From contig NW_022098001.1 of the NCBI RefSeq assembly GCF_002288925.2, forward strand, positions 4,674,163-4,738,162: a DNA stretch of 64,000 nt, read 5' to 3'. Source of the stretch: Delphinapterus leucas (taxonomy: Eukaryota; Chordata; Mammalia; Artiodactyla; Monodontidae). The notes beneath the pieces are model-generated. The model saw only the letters and a program-made list of their open reading frames with translations. It did no database searches and was not told the origin of the DNA. The position numbers and the translations under genes are program-made. Positions 35,926 through 49,124 of the stretch are shown piece by piece; position 1 is the first letter of the stretch; every line of letters begins with the position of its first letter.

Positions 35926-37659
35926 TGTTTGGAGGCTTTTGATTACTTCAGCTCCTTACTAGCAATTGATCTGTTCCTATTTTCAATTTCTTTATGATTC
36001 ATTCTTGGTAGGTTGTATGTGTCTAGGGATTTATCCATTTTATTTTTAGATTATCCAGTTTAATGGCATATAATTGTTCACAGTAGTCTCTTATGAACTT
36101 TTGCATTTCTGTGATATCTTTTGTAATATGTCCTCTTTCATTTCTGATTTTGAGTCTTCTCTCATATTTTCTTAGTCCTTATTATTTCCTTTCTTCTGCT
36201 AATTTTGGGCTTAGTTTATGCTTCTCTAATTCTTTAAGTTGTAAAGTTAAGTTTTTTATTTGAGATCTTTCTTTTGTGTAATGTAGGAACTTACCACTAT
36301 GAACACTCCTCTTAGTACTGCTTTTGCTGCATCCCATAAGTTTTGGCATGTTGATTTTCCACTTTTGTTTGTTTCAAAAATTTTTTTTTTAATTTTCCTT
36401 TAGATTTCTTTCTTTACCCATGAGTTGTTTAGAAAAGTGTTAATTTCCACATAGTTCTGAATTTTCCAGTTCTTCTATTGTTATTGATTTCTAGTTTCAT
36501 TACATTGTGGTCAGAAGAGATACTTGGTATAATTTCAATCTTCTTAAATTTGCTGAGACTTGTTTTGTGACTTAACATATGATCTATTCTGGAGAGTTTG
36601 TGAGCACTTAAGAAGAATGTTTGTTCTGCTAATGTTGGATACAATATTCTGTATAAGTCTGTTAGGTCCATTTCATCTAAAATATAATTCAAGTGCAACA
36701 TTTCCTTATTGATTGTCTGTCTGGATGATCTATCCATTGTTGAGTGTGGGATATTGATGTCCCTTCATATTCTACTATTATTTTTTGTTGTCTATTTCTA
36801 CCTTCAGATCTGTATTTGCTTTGTATGTTTAGATCCACTTATGTTGGGTGCATATATATTTATGATTGTTATAGCCTCTTGATGTATTGACCCCTTTATC
36901 ACATATAATGAGCTTCTTTGTCTCTTATTACAGTTTTTGAGTTAAAGTCTATTTTTTCTTATATAAGTATAGCTACCCTTGCTCTCTTTAGGTTCCATTT
37001 GCATGGAATATCTTTCCCCATCCCTTCACTTTGAGCCTATGTGTGTCCTTAAAGCTGAAGTGAGTCTCTTGTAGGGAACATATAGTATTTTTTTTTAATC
37101 CATTCAACTACTCTATGCTTTTTGATTAAAGAATTTAATCCACTTACATTTAGAGTAATTATTGATAAGTAAAGAGTTAATAATGCCATCTTAGTAATTA
37201 TTTTCTGGCTTTTATATAATTTCCATCTTCCTTTCTTCCTTTCCTTCTGTCTGTCTTTCTGAATTGATGATTATCCATAGTGGTATGCTTTTATTTCCTT
37301 CTCATTATCTTTTGTCTGTCTACTGTAGGTGTTTGTTTTGTGGTTATCATGAAGTTTACATAAAACATCTTATAGATATAACAATGTTTTAGCTAATAGC
37401 AACTTAAGTTTGCATACAATAACTCTGCCTTATTGCTCCCCCTTTTAAATTTTTTGATATCAAAATTTACCTCTTTTATGTTGTATATTTGTTAACAGCT
37501 TACAGTAGCTATAGTTATTTTTAATATTCCTCCCCCTTAATCTTTATACTAAGTTGTTAACACACCATCATATTACAGAATTCATTTTTTAATCTTCCCA
37601 TATACTTACCTTTACCAGTGTTGTATATTTTCATATGTTTTCATGTTAATAAGTAGAGT

Positions 37660-38601
37660 TGTTTTATTTTAGCTTGGAGAACTCCTTTCATCATTTTTTG
37701 TAAGGCAAGTCTAGCGATGATGAACTTCCTTAGCTTTTGTTTGTCTATGAATGTCTTTATCTCTCCTTCATTTCTGAAGGACAACTCTGCCAGATAAAGT
37801 ATTCTTGGTTGGAAGTGTTTTTTCTCTCAGTGCTTTGAATATATGATCCCACTGTCTCCTGGACTGTAAGGTTTCTGCTGATAAATCCTCTGATAGACTT
37901 ATGATGTTTCCTTAGTAAGATAAGTTTCTTTTCCTGCATTTAAGATTCTCTATTTATCTTTGATTTTTTACTGCTTTAATATAATGTGTCTTGGAGAAGA
38001 TATTTTGAGTTGAATTTGTTTGGGGACCTATGACCTTCAAAAACATGCATGGCCAAATCTCTCCCCAGATTTTAGAAATTTTTCAGCCATTATTTTTTAA
38101 AATAAGTTTTCTGCCCCCTTCTCCCTCTCCTCTCCTTCTGGAACTCCAATAATTTGCCAATTCGTTCATTTGATGGTATACCATAGATCACATAAACTTT
38201 CTTTGCTCTTTTTCATTATTTTTTCTTTGTTCCCTGAATGGATAATTTCAAAGTGTCTGTCTTCTGTTTCTTATATTCTTTCTTTTGCTTGATCCATTTT
38301 GTTGTTGATACTCTCTATTGTATTTTTCATTTCATTCATTGCGTTCTTTTTCCTCAATAGTTTTATATTGATTCTTTTTAATGATTTCTATCTCTTTGTT
38401 AAACTTCTCATTTTGTTCACGAATTGTTTTCCTGATTTTATTGAGTTGTGTTTCTCTATTTTCTTGTAGCTCACTGAGCTTCCTTAAAACAGTTATTTTG
38501 AATTCTTTATTGGGTAATTGGCAGATCTCCATGCCTTTGGGGTCCATTACTGGAAGATTATTATAATACATTTGTGGTGTCATGTTTCCTTGATTTTTCA
38601 C
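37660..38601 (-). pseudogene. L1 ORF1 remnant
   Basis: The minus-strand frame opening MKNQGNMTPQMYYNN continues into a Lys/Glu-rich coiled-coil region (LRKLSELQENRETQLNKIRK), as in L1 ORF1 RNA-binding proteins. Further down, the C-terminal domain is recognisable in shifted frames with several stops. It is disabled as a trimeric RNA chaperone. Confidence 0.85.
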
Positions 38602-39765
38602 ACTCCTTGAAGTCTTGCATTGTTTACTTCACATTTTAAGTAGTAGTCACCTTCTCCAATCTTTACTGACTAACTTTGGAAAAGAATTACCTTCTTTCAG
38701 GCCTACTAGGGATTCTGAGGTTTTCTTTAGATATGCTTTCTCTACACTTCTTGCTCCCTCTTGTGGCAGAATTACTAAGCTTGTATGCTTTCTCTCCATT
38801 GGCTGCACAGCCAGCCAATTACTGACAGCTTCCTTTTTGTTTACCCAAAGGCAATGTTAAATGTTCAAGTTTGTGGTCACTTTCTCACCCACAGATTCTG
38901 TTCAGCTTTCTGTACATGCTCACTAGCTGTCTGCCAAATCTTGCTCTTGCTACCTTCAGGAGCTTTACAGGGAGCTGGTCACAGGGTGGAGGTGTGTGGG
39001 TGTGGTGCACAGTGTGCTATGGGTGCCCATGTGCCAGTTAGGGGGATTCATGGGTGAGGCACCCCAACAGCTATGGTGTGGGCCTCCTGATGGAGTCCAT
39101 GATGCAGTTTAGTGGGATCCATGTTCCTCTGATGCATTTTGAGCCCTGGCTGCTGTTCTCCCAGCTGCCTACCATCTCCCAGTCCTACAGCTTATGACTC
39201 AGTACTCCAGATGGAGTGAGAGAGCAATGGGGCTTTGGTAGCATCCCACACAGCTGCGGAAGCTGGGCACTCGCTCACATTCTCGTTTTCCTTCATGGGA
39301 GAAATCACAGGCTGAGAAGGGCTTTCTTGGCACTGAACTGGGCCACCTAGGGGGAGGGGTGATGCAGGTAAACTCAAGCTGTTTCTCTCACCCTCTTCAA
39401 TTTGTCCAGTCTCAGCTATTTTGTTCCAACAGTGTGCTGGAACTTCTCTATCGGACTCCTGGACTTCCACAAAGGCTCTCTCATCCATGGGTGATTGTCT
39501 AAGCCAGTGTTCTCCAGAGCTTCTGTTCCATGGGCCAGTCCTAGAGCCAGTTCCTGGGCCACTTCAGGATCCACAACCAGAACCAAGATCTGTTTTCTTA
39601 CTACTTAATGCACAGGTGGACAAGACTTTGGCATGTACCGCTGGATCCCACAGCTCCCACAGAAGCACTTTTTTCTGTGATGGATACCAAATTGTTGTTG
39701 ATGGAGGGATTCCACAAGGGATATCTTATTCAGCCATCTTGATAATGTTACTCACCTCCCTCAAT
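38602..39765 (-). other. L1 5' UTR
   Basis: This is the GC-richer segment between the L1 5' end and the ORF1 start, by position the promoter region of the element. Plus-strand frames over it (38615-39771) are antisense artefacts. Confidence 0.65.
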
Positions 39766-40960
39766 TTTTGAACACAGTACTTCATTGACTTCCATTTCCA
39801 GTGTTGTTCTGAGAAGTCACCATTCTGATTCCTTATCCACTGAATGTAGCCTGCTTCCTTCCCCCAGTCACACCCTGGACACTTTCAGGATCTTCTATTT
39901 ACCCTCAGTCTTCTGAAATTTAATAATGTGAAAATATGTTGCCTCATCTTATTGAGCCATTTTAGTCTAGAAACTTGTGGTTTGCCATCAGTTCTGATAA
40001 ATTTCCTTGTATTATCTCTTTCTCTGGAATTATTGTTATCTTGGGCCTCCTTGAATTGATACTACTGTTTTCCTTTCTTCTTTCTCTGGCCACTTTTCTT
40101 ACTTTATGGAAAATTTCTTTAGCTTTGTCTTCTGAATCTTCACTGCAATTTTTATTTATGTGATCATACTTTAATTTTTTAAGCTTCTTTTTTTGTTTTC
40201 TAAAGAGTTCTTTTTCAGTATCCTGTTATTGTTTCTTCTCTTATCTCTCTGCTGCCAGTAATTATAGGTTTTCTTTTTAGAAGATTTCTTTAGTTCCCTG
40301 AAAATTTTCCATTTCCTCAGTGCTTCTTTATATTTTCTCTTTCGCATTAGAATTATCCCATACATCCTTGATTATCCTTGGTTTTCTGTTTCTAATATTA
40401 CTGACACACTAAAAACCTTATTGGAAGTTTGTGTCTATGGATAGAGTGGAGTCTGAGTAGTGCATGTCAAGTGGTAGGCTTTGTGTGATAGGGCAGGGAC
40501 CTTGATGATGAAGGCTCCTGTCTATATCTCTAAGTGTTTTCCTCTTAAGTTCAACACAGAACACCCCCAGAGAAAAATTCTTCAATCCTTACTCAGGCAA
40601 GAGCTTTAATATCTCATTGTTCAGTGTGTAGACTTTCATTTTATCTCTGCCTTGAATACAGTGTTCTCACCTTCAGTTAATATCACTGAATACAAAATCT
40701 CTCTTGTTTACCCTCTAATGAGTAGGTCTCAGCTTTCAGCCAGGTATGGTGAAGGTGACACCTGGCAGTGTGGTATGGAAGGAAATTTAGAGGTATCATT
40801 GATTCTTACACAGACTTTGCACCAATTCTTGTATTTCCAAATGCATCTGCATCCCACTTTCAGGGATACCTGTTATTTGTATACCATACTTTTTCTCTTC
40901 TTTTCACTCTCATTTTTCTGAGGTATATCCTTAATAATCTCCTCATAATGTACACATATG
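39766..40960 (-). mobile_element. HAL1-like/old LINE fragment, 5' part
   Basis: TTCCAGTGTTGTTCTGAGAAG and CATTCTGATTCC continue the reversed HAL1-type sequence that stops at 32585. Downstream phrases (CACACTAAAAACCTTATTGG, GGGCAGGGACCTTGATGATG) match the 5' half of the same element. No intact frame remains. Confidence 0.55.
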
Positions 40961-40969
40961 AAATAAAAC

Positions 40970-41135
40970 TCCTGAATCTTTATGTATGTGAAAGTGTATT
41001 TCTTTTGCTCTCATCCTCAGTTGATAGTTTAGCTGGGAATACAATTCTAGGTTTAAAAATCATGTTTTTCCCCTGATAAATTTGAGAGAGCATCACTCTG
41101 TTGTCTTCTAGCATTCCATATTATTGATTGGAAAT
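40970..41135 (-). mobile_element. Second old LINE/HAL1-like fragment
   Basis: GTTGATAGTTTAGCTGGGAAT and TGTTGTCTTCTAGCATTCC repeat the same reversed consensus region already present at about 32530, so this is a second copy rather than a continuation. Confidence 0.45.
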
Positions 41136-42009
41136 CTGATACTAGTCAGAAAACTTCGTATGTTATCTATTCCTTATTTGTTGATGCTTTTATTATTTTC
41201 CCATTAACTTGCTGTTCTAGAAGTTTACACTTATATACTATTGAACATTATGAGTTTCAACCCAGCAGTAATCTTTCCTCCAACATCCCTAACAGAAGCC
41301 TGGTTTCATTGAGATAACTGCTCCTCCTCCATACAGCCCTTGTGATTCAATTAAACTTGCTTCCTTTCTACTCTAGGAATGATCTTTAATTAATTCTAAT
41401 CTTATAATATGATCTCATCCCCCTTGTTAGTGATTGTTTTAGGAATGGGCAAGGGGCACAATTCTAGAAAAAGGGAGGGTTGCTGGAGGCTTTTGGGAGA
41501 GTCCTTTATTGCTCTTAAGAGAGAATTATTGGGAGCCTGTTTCTCTCTCTCCTTTTGGAAACAGACAAGGAAGAATATCGCATCACTTGCTTCTGTCATT
41601 CATTTTTGACAATGAGGAACGCTATGTCTAAAACAAAGCTAAGTCACAGAGGAGAATAGCTTTCAAATAAAGCTGAAGCCTGATCCTACTAGGCTTGGAC
41701 ATCTGCTTTGCTTCTAGATTCCCTGTTATAAAAGCCAATAAGATTTCTTATAGTTTAAGACAGTTTCTATTGTTTTCTTGTTACTCAAAGCTGAAGGTGT
41801 CTTAACTGATATTAAGTTGTAGAAAAGTCTTTCATCTTTCATTCTTGAGTCACATGAACTGAGGTCTCGGAAATATGGATGGGGAATAGGATTGTCCCCC
41901 TGTGGTGTAGTTTAATAGTCAGACTTTCAGGTTAGCCAATAGCATTACTTCCACTCTCTTTGTTCCTGACCATTCTAAACCTTGTGCCTCTTTAGGTGTC
42001 ATACACATA

Positions 42010-42225
42010 GTATTGTCATGAGGTCTAGAGACAGAGTACAGAGCTATGCCATTTCATAGCTAGGTAATGTTTGCATGTTATTAAATGGCTTTGTGCTTTA
42101 GTTAGCTTATATTTAAAATGGAAATATAAGGGTATCTACTGCAGAGGATAGTTGTATTAAATGAGTTATTTTATGTAAAGTGTTTGGCATGTAGAAAGTG
42201 CTGTTTAATTGTTAGCTACTACCAA
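42010..42225 (+). repeat. MIR SINE
   Basis: Typical MIR order in plus orientation: a CATAGCTAGGTAATGTTTGC core, TTTAAAATGGAAATATAAGG, ATTAAATGAGTTATTTTATG, then GTGTTTGGCATGTAGAAAGTGC and GTTAGCTACTACC. Strongly diverged. Confidence 0.7.
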
Positions 42226-42229
42226 ATTA

Positions 42230-44326
42230 CTCCAAATCTTTTCTCCTCTTCCTTTTTTGCAACAGTACCCTAATCTTGTTCAAGATGTTCAGTTAGAAGT
42301 ACAAATTTTCTGAAATGACCTTCCAGCTATATTTGGCTGTGTAATGCAGTTCAGACCAATAAAATGCAAGCAGAAAACTACTGGAGGAGGCTTTGAAAGA
42401 ACCTAAAATGTTTTTGCTCAACAGCCAGAATGTATCTTTTCTTTTTGCCCCACCCCCTAGTTCATATCTGGAATGGGACATGATGCTTGAATATACAAGA
42501 GCCATCTTGCAATTATAGGAACAAAATCCACACACTTTGGAATGTAGATAAAAAGGAGAAGGAGCCAATGCAGATGGCTTCCCTTAGCAGTATATCAACC
42601 CTGAAGTATCGTGGAATTCTTACTGTATGAGGAAGAAAACACCTGTTTTGTTAAGCACTGTACTGGAGTTTCTGTTACATATGGCTAAAGGCAGTCCTAA
42701 CTGCTACCCACAAGACCTTCCAGGCAGGGAGGTATGCTCTTCTTGCCTTTTGAAATCTTGATTTTAGGGAAGTTATTTTCTTATTCTGCTTTATACTTCA
42801 ACAGATTTCCATCCTCTTTTCACGTTTTAGATATTGCTTAGTTATTTACAAATAATTTCAATAACTTCTTCCCATCCTCCTTACCTTTAAGGTACTCCTT
42901 TTCTATCCTCATATTTTCTTCTCTAGAGGAAAGGGAAATAACAACAGTAATACCTAACCTGGGGACTGTGAACTTTAATGCTTTTAGGAGCCATGGGCAA
43001 TGTAAAAAATGAAGTATCCAGATATAAGATACAGGGGTCAGTGAGAACTGTGGAGACATGGAAAATGTATGACCTTGTTAATGATGCTTAAATACAATTA
43101 AAATAAATAAATATTGTATCACTCAAAGAATATATACCTGTAGGCCCAATGTAAGGATAGACTGCAATTCTATAAACTCTGAATCTGATTTAAAGACATG
43201 TATAAATGTTAAAGAACTCTCAAACTTACTGACCTGCAATGCACATTTTCACTCAAACACCAACATCAGTAACAACAAGACAACACACAATTAAGACCTT
43301 TTAAAATTAAAGGTGTATTTAGCTAAAATACTTCCACTTGTGTTTTTCTAAACAGTTTTTTCCCCTTTTTGAATTTTGGCTGCTACAGAAGATAATTCAG
43401 TAACTCTAATATTACACTCAATAGGCGAAACAAACAAACAAAATCCTCTCTGTGGGGGTTGCTATGGCTATGCTATGGAAGAAAACCAACCAGGAAAAAT
43501 GTAAGATAGCAAAATGTGCATTTCTCACTCCCACGTGTTCTCAGTTTCTTTCTTCTCCTTGGCTTAATACACATGTTGAGGAGCTGCATTATAGTAATGG
43601 CTTTCAGCCTTGTAAAACACTTTAAAACTCTAATAACAAAGCAGTTGTTACTAATGCTACCCAGTTTATGCACATGAACCACCAGTGTGTACCCTGACTT
43701 CCTATAAGACTGTACCTGAATGGAACCAACAAGAGACCAGGCCTGTGCTGCTCCCATTTCCTATAGAGATGAGCAGACTGCAGTGGCAGTAAGGGCTAGC
43801 TGTGGTTATTCTGTTGATTGGTCACTCTTCTGGTCCTACGTACGTACATCTACACAGATAAAAGTTTTGCCAGCAAGTAACTGAGGTTTAGATTGGAAAA
43901 CTGTACTTCATAAGCTCACACAGTAACTGGAGAAGCTGGAATTCTGTTCTTGCACTGCTTAGTTAGAAAGCTGATGGAGTATTCCTTATATCATTCAAGT
44001 TCCCTTAATAATGTGGACAGTTAAGAAATCTGGATTCTTAAAAAAATAGCAGACTGGACTGATAATCAGAAAACCAAGATTCTAGTTTAGACTCATCAAC
44101 TTGGAGAATTTTATTGATCACTTAGCCTCTGTTCACATTGGTAATCATTAAAATTTTTTCAGGTTTCAAATTCTAGGCATCTATAATTTAATGTCCGTTT
44201 TAAGAACTATATCTTAGACTGAGAATTTCTAAATTGTAGGAACCTTGTCTAAATATTTGATTTATGTAGTGCTTATAAAGAGACCTTCAAAATGTTCTTG
44301 ATAATGTTGACAATTTGTCAAATTTT
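42230..44326. other. Intergenic sequence without recognised features
   Basis: No repeat family or gene was recognised; the short open frames have no family resemblance. Confidence 0.4.
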
Positions 44327-44338
44327 AAATGTATTTTC

Positions 44339-44648
44339 GGGACTTCCCTGGTGGTGCAGCGGTTAAGAATCAGACTGCCAATGCAGGGGACACAGGCTCG
44401 ATCCCTGGTCTGGGAAGATCCCACATACCACAGAGCAACTAAACCCGTGCACCACAACTACTGAGCCCGTGAGCCACCACTGCTGAAGCCTGCACGCCTA
44501 GAGCCTGTGCTCTGCAACAAGAGGAGCCACCGTAATGCGAAGCCCACGCACCACAACGAAGAGCAGCCCCCGCTCGCCGCAACTAGAGAAAGCCCGTGCC
44601 CAGCAACGAAAACCCAACACAGCCCCAAAATAAATAAATTTATAAAAT
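44339..44648 (+). mobile_element. CHR-2-type SINE
   Basis: It starts GGGACTTCCCTGGTGGTGCAG and ends CACAGCCCCAAAATAAATAA. A perfect 12-bp target duplication AAATGTATTTTC flanks it at 44327-44338 and 44649-44660. It has the A-box and B-box arrangement of its tRNA-derived head. Confidence 0.94.
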
Positions 44649-44660
44649 AAATGTATTTTC

Positions 44661-46925
44661 CTTATTACCCTTTCATCTCTAATATGTTAAGGAACCCCGT
44701 ACAGGAAGTACTCAAACAATCATATCTTCGGAACTAGTTTCATTGAGAAGTCCCCATCCAGTTGTCTGAATAAAGAGAATATGAATTTTATCATGTTTTT
44801 GGCAGTTGTGGGAAATAGAGACCTAGTTTAATTTGATATAGAGAATATAGTACCTCAGGCTTTTCATAAAATAGATGCAGAATATTTGGCAGGAAGAAGT
44901 TTTGAAATACTTAGGATCACTAAGAAACTTAGTACATGACTACAGACTAGGGGATTTTGTACATATGACTATAAAATTTCATTTACATATTCCCTTGGTA
45001 ATATAAAATTTGAACTTCAAAAGACTAAAATAGATATTATGAATAATAGTTTGTGTTTCAACTATGTATATTCTTTTTTTTTCCCCCATCTTAGGCGCAG
45101 CCTGAATTTTATTTGCCAACTATGTACATTCTAAAAGAGTTTTTGATGTAACTTTTAAGCCCCGTTTTCCTGTAAAAAAATCTGCTCTGTCACATTGTCA
45201 CACAACATCCTATAACCCTATTTTCCCAGGCTGGCAGGAAATTGTCTGCTATTGATGTCTGAAATGGAGAAACAGTTCTCGCTGATCATCTTCTTTGATC
45301 GAAACTTAACTTCGTCTACATGGACTACTTAGACAAGACTATCAAGGAAATTTGAATAGTTTCCTAAAATTTTGTAATGATGAGGTAAAAGTCTTTCTTC
45401 CAATGAAATATAACAAAACCCAAACATTCATATTTGAGATATCATCCCAGTGTTTGAATTCTCATCTTCTCTCATCAATCAGTAAATAAATTTATATTGT
45501 GTATCTGGTACATACTTAACCATCTTTCTCAGGACTAGCTTTGCTACTTGGAAAACTAGCTGAAATATAGACCTGGTCACAGTCTAGTTTTTTCTTACCA
45601 CAATGGCTGAAATGCTACAAAAATAGAGTTTCATTTAAATTTAAAGCAAATAACTTTGTGAGGGTATATCATTTATATTCTAATGTTAATTATTGCAATC
45701 ATAATTTTACATTTTTATAACTAGATAAACTGGAAACACTAAAAGGAGTAAAAAATAAGGAAAGGGAAATTAATTTTGGATCTTCAACATTAAAAATGTA
45801 GTACTGGTTGGGCTACAAACTAGGATTTGGGCCTACAATTCATTCATTGATTCATTCACTCATTTATGTATTAAATCAAATACACTTCCTCAGCATTTGT
45901 AATGTGCTGCCCTGTCTTCTAAAGGCTGGAGACAGAAAGATAAGTTGCAGCTAGAAACAAGATGACAAATATTTAATAACTGTGTTCTGGGGGAGAGAGA
46001 TGATCTTAGGATGAGAAGAACAAAGAGCTGAGCAAAAGGCAGCCTGTGTTAAATTTTGATTACTCACATATTTGGCCCCAGGCCAGCCCTGCTTTCCTTC
46101 ATGATGACACTTTAGCAAGAGTAAACAAAAGCAAGTGTGTAGATTAGAGAAAAAAAACAAACAAACCAACATCTTTCAACCTTTTACTGACAACTATTAT
46201 TTCTGTATGTGAGTACTTGTATAGTTTCAATAAAACAATCTGATTGCAGTAACTTTATTTGGCAGTCTCTGTGACCTAAAACATACATTAATTTTTCTTT
46301 AGTATAGCTACCAGTTTATGGTTCACCACATTGTAAATGATATGGAAGGTTCACCTTATTCAAGTAACTAACAATATAAAATATCAATAAACACAGAAAA
46401 TGATGAAGATATTGATTTTAATTAAATGAATGCCTCAGTGATTTTTTTCTCGGTCTTATTCTTTTCATATTTACTTAAGCCTACTAAGGTTTATTTTATA
46501 ACAATGTGAAACAATTTTGCAGCAGAAGACTTTAGATGATGCCATAGTTTTTACACAGCTATAAGATGGAAAGAAGCCTTCTTTAAGTCAACCTTTTAAA
46601 AGATGTATTCTGCCCACCTGATTTTCCTTGTTCTGTCATAGTTAATCATCTATTATGATATGCAGAAGACAGAGGGTATCTTGAACTCTGGGAAATAGGA
46701 AGCAACAGAAAGATTTCTTGAGATCACTGCCATACAATAGTTGGCTATACATTAACCTAAGCATAATTATGCCCAGTAAAGAGTAAAGAATGCACATTGG
46801 ATTTCTAATACAAATATCTAGATCTCATTCATGAAGAGACTGGTGAGAATTATTAGCCACTATGTAAATATGTAACTTAAGTAAGAAATACTTCAGTGGA
46901 AATATTACTTATTAATGGGTAATTA
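44661..46925. other. Intergenic sequence without recognised features
   Basis: No gene was recognised. A CATTCATTGATTCATTCACTC stretch at about 45840 may be a very old L2/MIR remnant. Confidence 0.35.
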
Positions 46926-47393
46926 TGTGTTATGAGTTGAATTGTGCCTCCTTCAAACTTGTATGTTGAAATTCTAACCTCCAATACTTCAGAATGTGAC
47001 CTTATTTGGAGATAGAATCTTTACAGAGGTAATCAAGTTAAAATGAGGTCATTAGGATTGGCACTAATCCAATATGACTGGTATCCCTTTAAAAAGGGGA
47101 AATTTGGAGATGGATACACACACGGGGAGGGCACCATGTGAAGATGAAGGCAGAGACTGCGGTGATGCTTCTACAAATCAAATAACGCCAAGGATTTCCA
47201 GCAAAACACCAGAAACTAGCAGAGAGACATGGAACAGATTCTTCCTCACAGCCGTCAGAAGGAACCAACCCTGCTGACACTTTGACCTTGGATGTCTAGC
47301 CGTCAGAACTGTGAGACAAATTTTCATTGTTTAAGCCACCCAGTTTATGGTACTTCATTGTGGCAGCTGTAGAAAACTAAAAACTATATCTCT
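46926..47393 (+). mobile_element. MaLR-type solo LTR (MLT1/MST-like)
   Basis: It starts TGTGTTATGAGTTGAATTG and passes through CAGAATGTGACCTTATTTGG, AATCCAATATGACTGG, GCAGAGACTGCGGTGATGC and AGAACTGTGAGACAAATTTTC. It ends near TTTAAGCCACCCAGTTTATG and the AAACTAAAAAC terminus. This is the familiar MaLR LTR order. The frames at 47074-47280 are inside it. Confidence 0.8.
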
Positions 47394-47394
47394 C

Positions 47395-48960
47395 ATCTAA
47401 TACTGTATTCAAAATATTGCCTGCAGCTGTGTTTATTGTTGACAAAATTGCCTCTGTTAGGTTTTTGTAACTCTAGGGCTACTAGTATTATAAAAACAAT
47501 AATAGTAATAGCTAGTTTTTTGAGAACTTACCATAGCTCAAGCTCTGTTTTGATCATTTCTGACCACATGAGATGAATGGGAAGTGAAAAAAAGGTTGTT
47601 TTCATGTTGAAAGAGTAATTTTATTATTTATTAAGCATTAATTATTAAGTGTTTTATTAAGTCACTGAGGGTTTGGGGATGGAATTAAAGGAGCTTATAT
47701 TACTTACACTAATATAGAAGTTGTCACCTTGAAGTGGGGCTGCTGCTCCAACAAAATATGAAAATATAAAGCCTTAGGGTAGATGGCAGGGGATGGGGAA
47801 ACTGATACTTATGTCTGGGAATACGGCAAATCTTTGCTAAAAACCATTGCCTACTCTAACTTAGAAGGAAGATTATATACCAGTAATGATTTCTATTTAG
47901 ATGTTGAAATGCTTGATAGCCCTAGTGTATGTTATCTATTATTAGCTGCAGTTCACAAAGTATCAATATTACAAAGAAGAAATGAGCTCAGGGAAGAATA
48001 AGTCAGCTTGCAAGCAGAAATGAAAGAGTTCATAAATTCAAGGTCTTTTGGGGTTGGAAAACCTAACTGCTTATAGAGATTGAACTAAAAAGACTTTGAG
48101 TGACAAGACATAGTAAAAAAAAAAAATTTCCAGTTGAATAATGTGTTTCAGGGCAAAGATCGGAGTAGGATTTGGCTTGACCCCAATTGTTCAAAGAATC
48201 CAATGACAACCACCATTAAGCTGAGTGGGAAAAAGGCATGAGGGTAGAGGAAGTAGCCATGTAAAATAGATTTGAATATAATTTTTAGGAAATAACTTTG
48301 GGTATGATTACTGACAAACCTAAACTGGCTGAAGCAAATAGATCAGAAAACTACAAAATTTTTGAGGGAACTGTATTGTCAAGGAAACCAAAAGTGCACT
48401 CTTGAGAAAAGTATTTTTAAATTCAAATACCAGCATCAAGTTTTGTACTCCCACATACAGAAAGCAGCTGTGGAATGCCTCCTCCAAGGATGGCATGCTC
48501 TCCAAACTCTTTTCAGATGTGCCTAGGAGAATAATGACAAGGAAGGGGCTCCAAGGGATCACAACCAGAGGCCACAGAGAAGAAATGATAAGATCATTCT
48601 TCCCAGGGAGTAGAATCAAGGCCTAGTCCAGCAACCTCTTCCTCTCTACCCTTTCTCTACCTTGGGTGTGAGACTTCCACAATATCTGTGCAGTGGTATT
48701 TCAGAACTACTAAAGAACATTGACTGTATCTTCTACTCTTCCCCTTCCCAATTCGGAATACTTATTGAAGATATCCTGTGTTTGGAGTTGAGGTGAGGGA
48801 GTATATAACTTGTCTTTTTGGTGCATAAATCACCTGACCACGAGAAGCCACAAATAGGCCTGGTGGAGAGGACAGAGGTCCTGGATCCTGAGATGGATGC
48901 AGTGAATGAAGGAGAATTGGACTATTTCCCTTGGGTAGGAGGCAGATGTGAGTTTGCTTG
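47395..48960. other. Intergenic sequence without recognised features
   Basis: No repeat or gene was recognised. The 72-codon frame at 47783-48001 starts MAGDGETDTYVWEYG and has no resemblance I can name. Confidence 0.35.
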
Positions 48961-48966
48961 ATTTAT

Positions 48967-49124
48967 CAGAGGAAGAACAAGACAGATTTTGTTGACCGGA
49001 ATCTGGACTGTGGCTGACTATATTATATATTCAACACACTGTTTTCAGAGGAAGAACAAGACAGATTTTGTTGACCGGAATCTGGACTGTGGCTGACTGT
49101 GTTATATATTCAACACACTGTTTT
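48967..49124. repeat. 79-bp tandem duplication, two differences
   Basis: Unit 48967-49045 (CAGAGGAAGAACAAGACAG to CACACTGTTTT) is repeated at 49046-49124. The only differences are ATATT against GTGTT after GTGGCTGACT, two A-to-G transitions. Confidence 0.93.

Larger units (their letters stand above)
32960..37200 (-). pseudogene. L1 ORF2 remnant (endonuclease and reverse transcriptase)
   Basis: The endonuclease C-terminus is visible at 36737-36429, with RIDHMLSHK and the SDHN motif. Reverse transcriptase blocks follow at 35146-34850 ([20 protein letters not shown]) and 34896-34666 ([17 protein letters not shown]). The catalytic box near 34650 reads FAGD where L1s have FADD, so one catalytic Asp is lost. 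There are many frameshifts, and two SINEs interrupt the RT domain. Boundaries are approximate. Confidence 0.85.
32590..39765 (-). mobile_element. Nearly full-length old L1, interrupted by two SINEs
   Basis: Read on the minus strand, the element starts near 39748 with CAAGATGGCTGAATA, a typical L1 5' end. A GC-richer 5' UTR follows, then ORF1 (38601 to about 37660), ORF2 (to about 32960) and a 3' UTR ending near 32590. The frames are broken throughout. SINEs are inserted at 35290-35640 and 35717-35925. After removing them the element is about 6.6 kb, close to full length for an L1. It lies inside an older HAL1-like element. Confidence 0.85.

Noticed and set aside
35536..35997. Frames with peptides like GIFPDQGTNPCPLHQQADSQ, also at 11180-11695, 51297-51684 and 61007-61481
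   Set aside because: They recur wherever a CHR SINE lies and are antisense or sense readings of the SINE, not host proteins.
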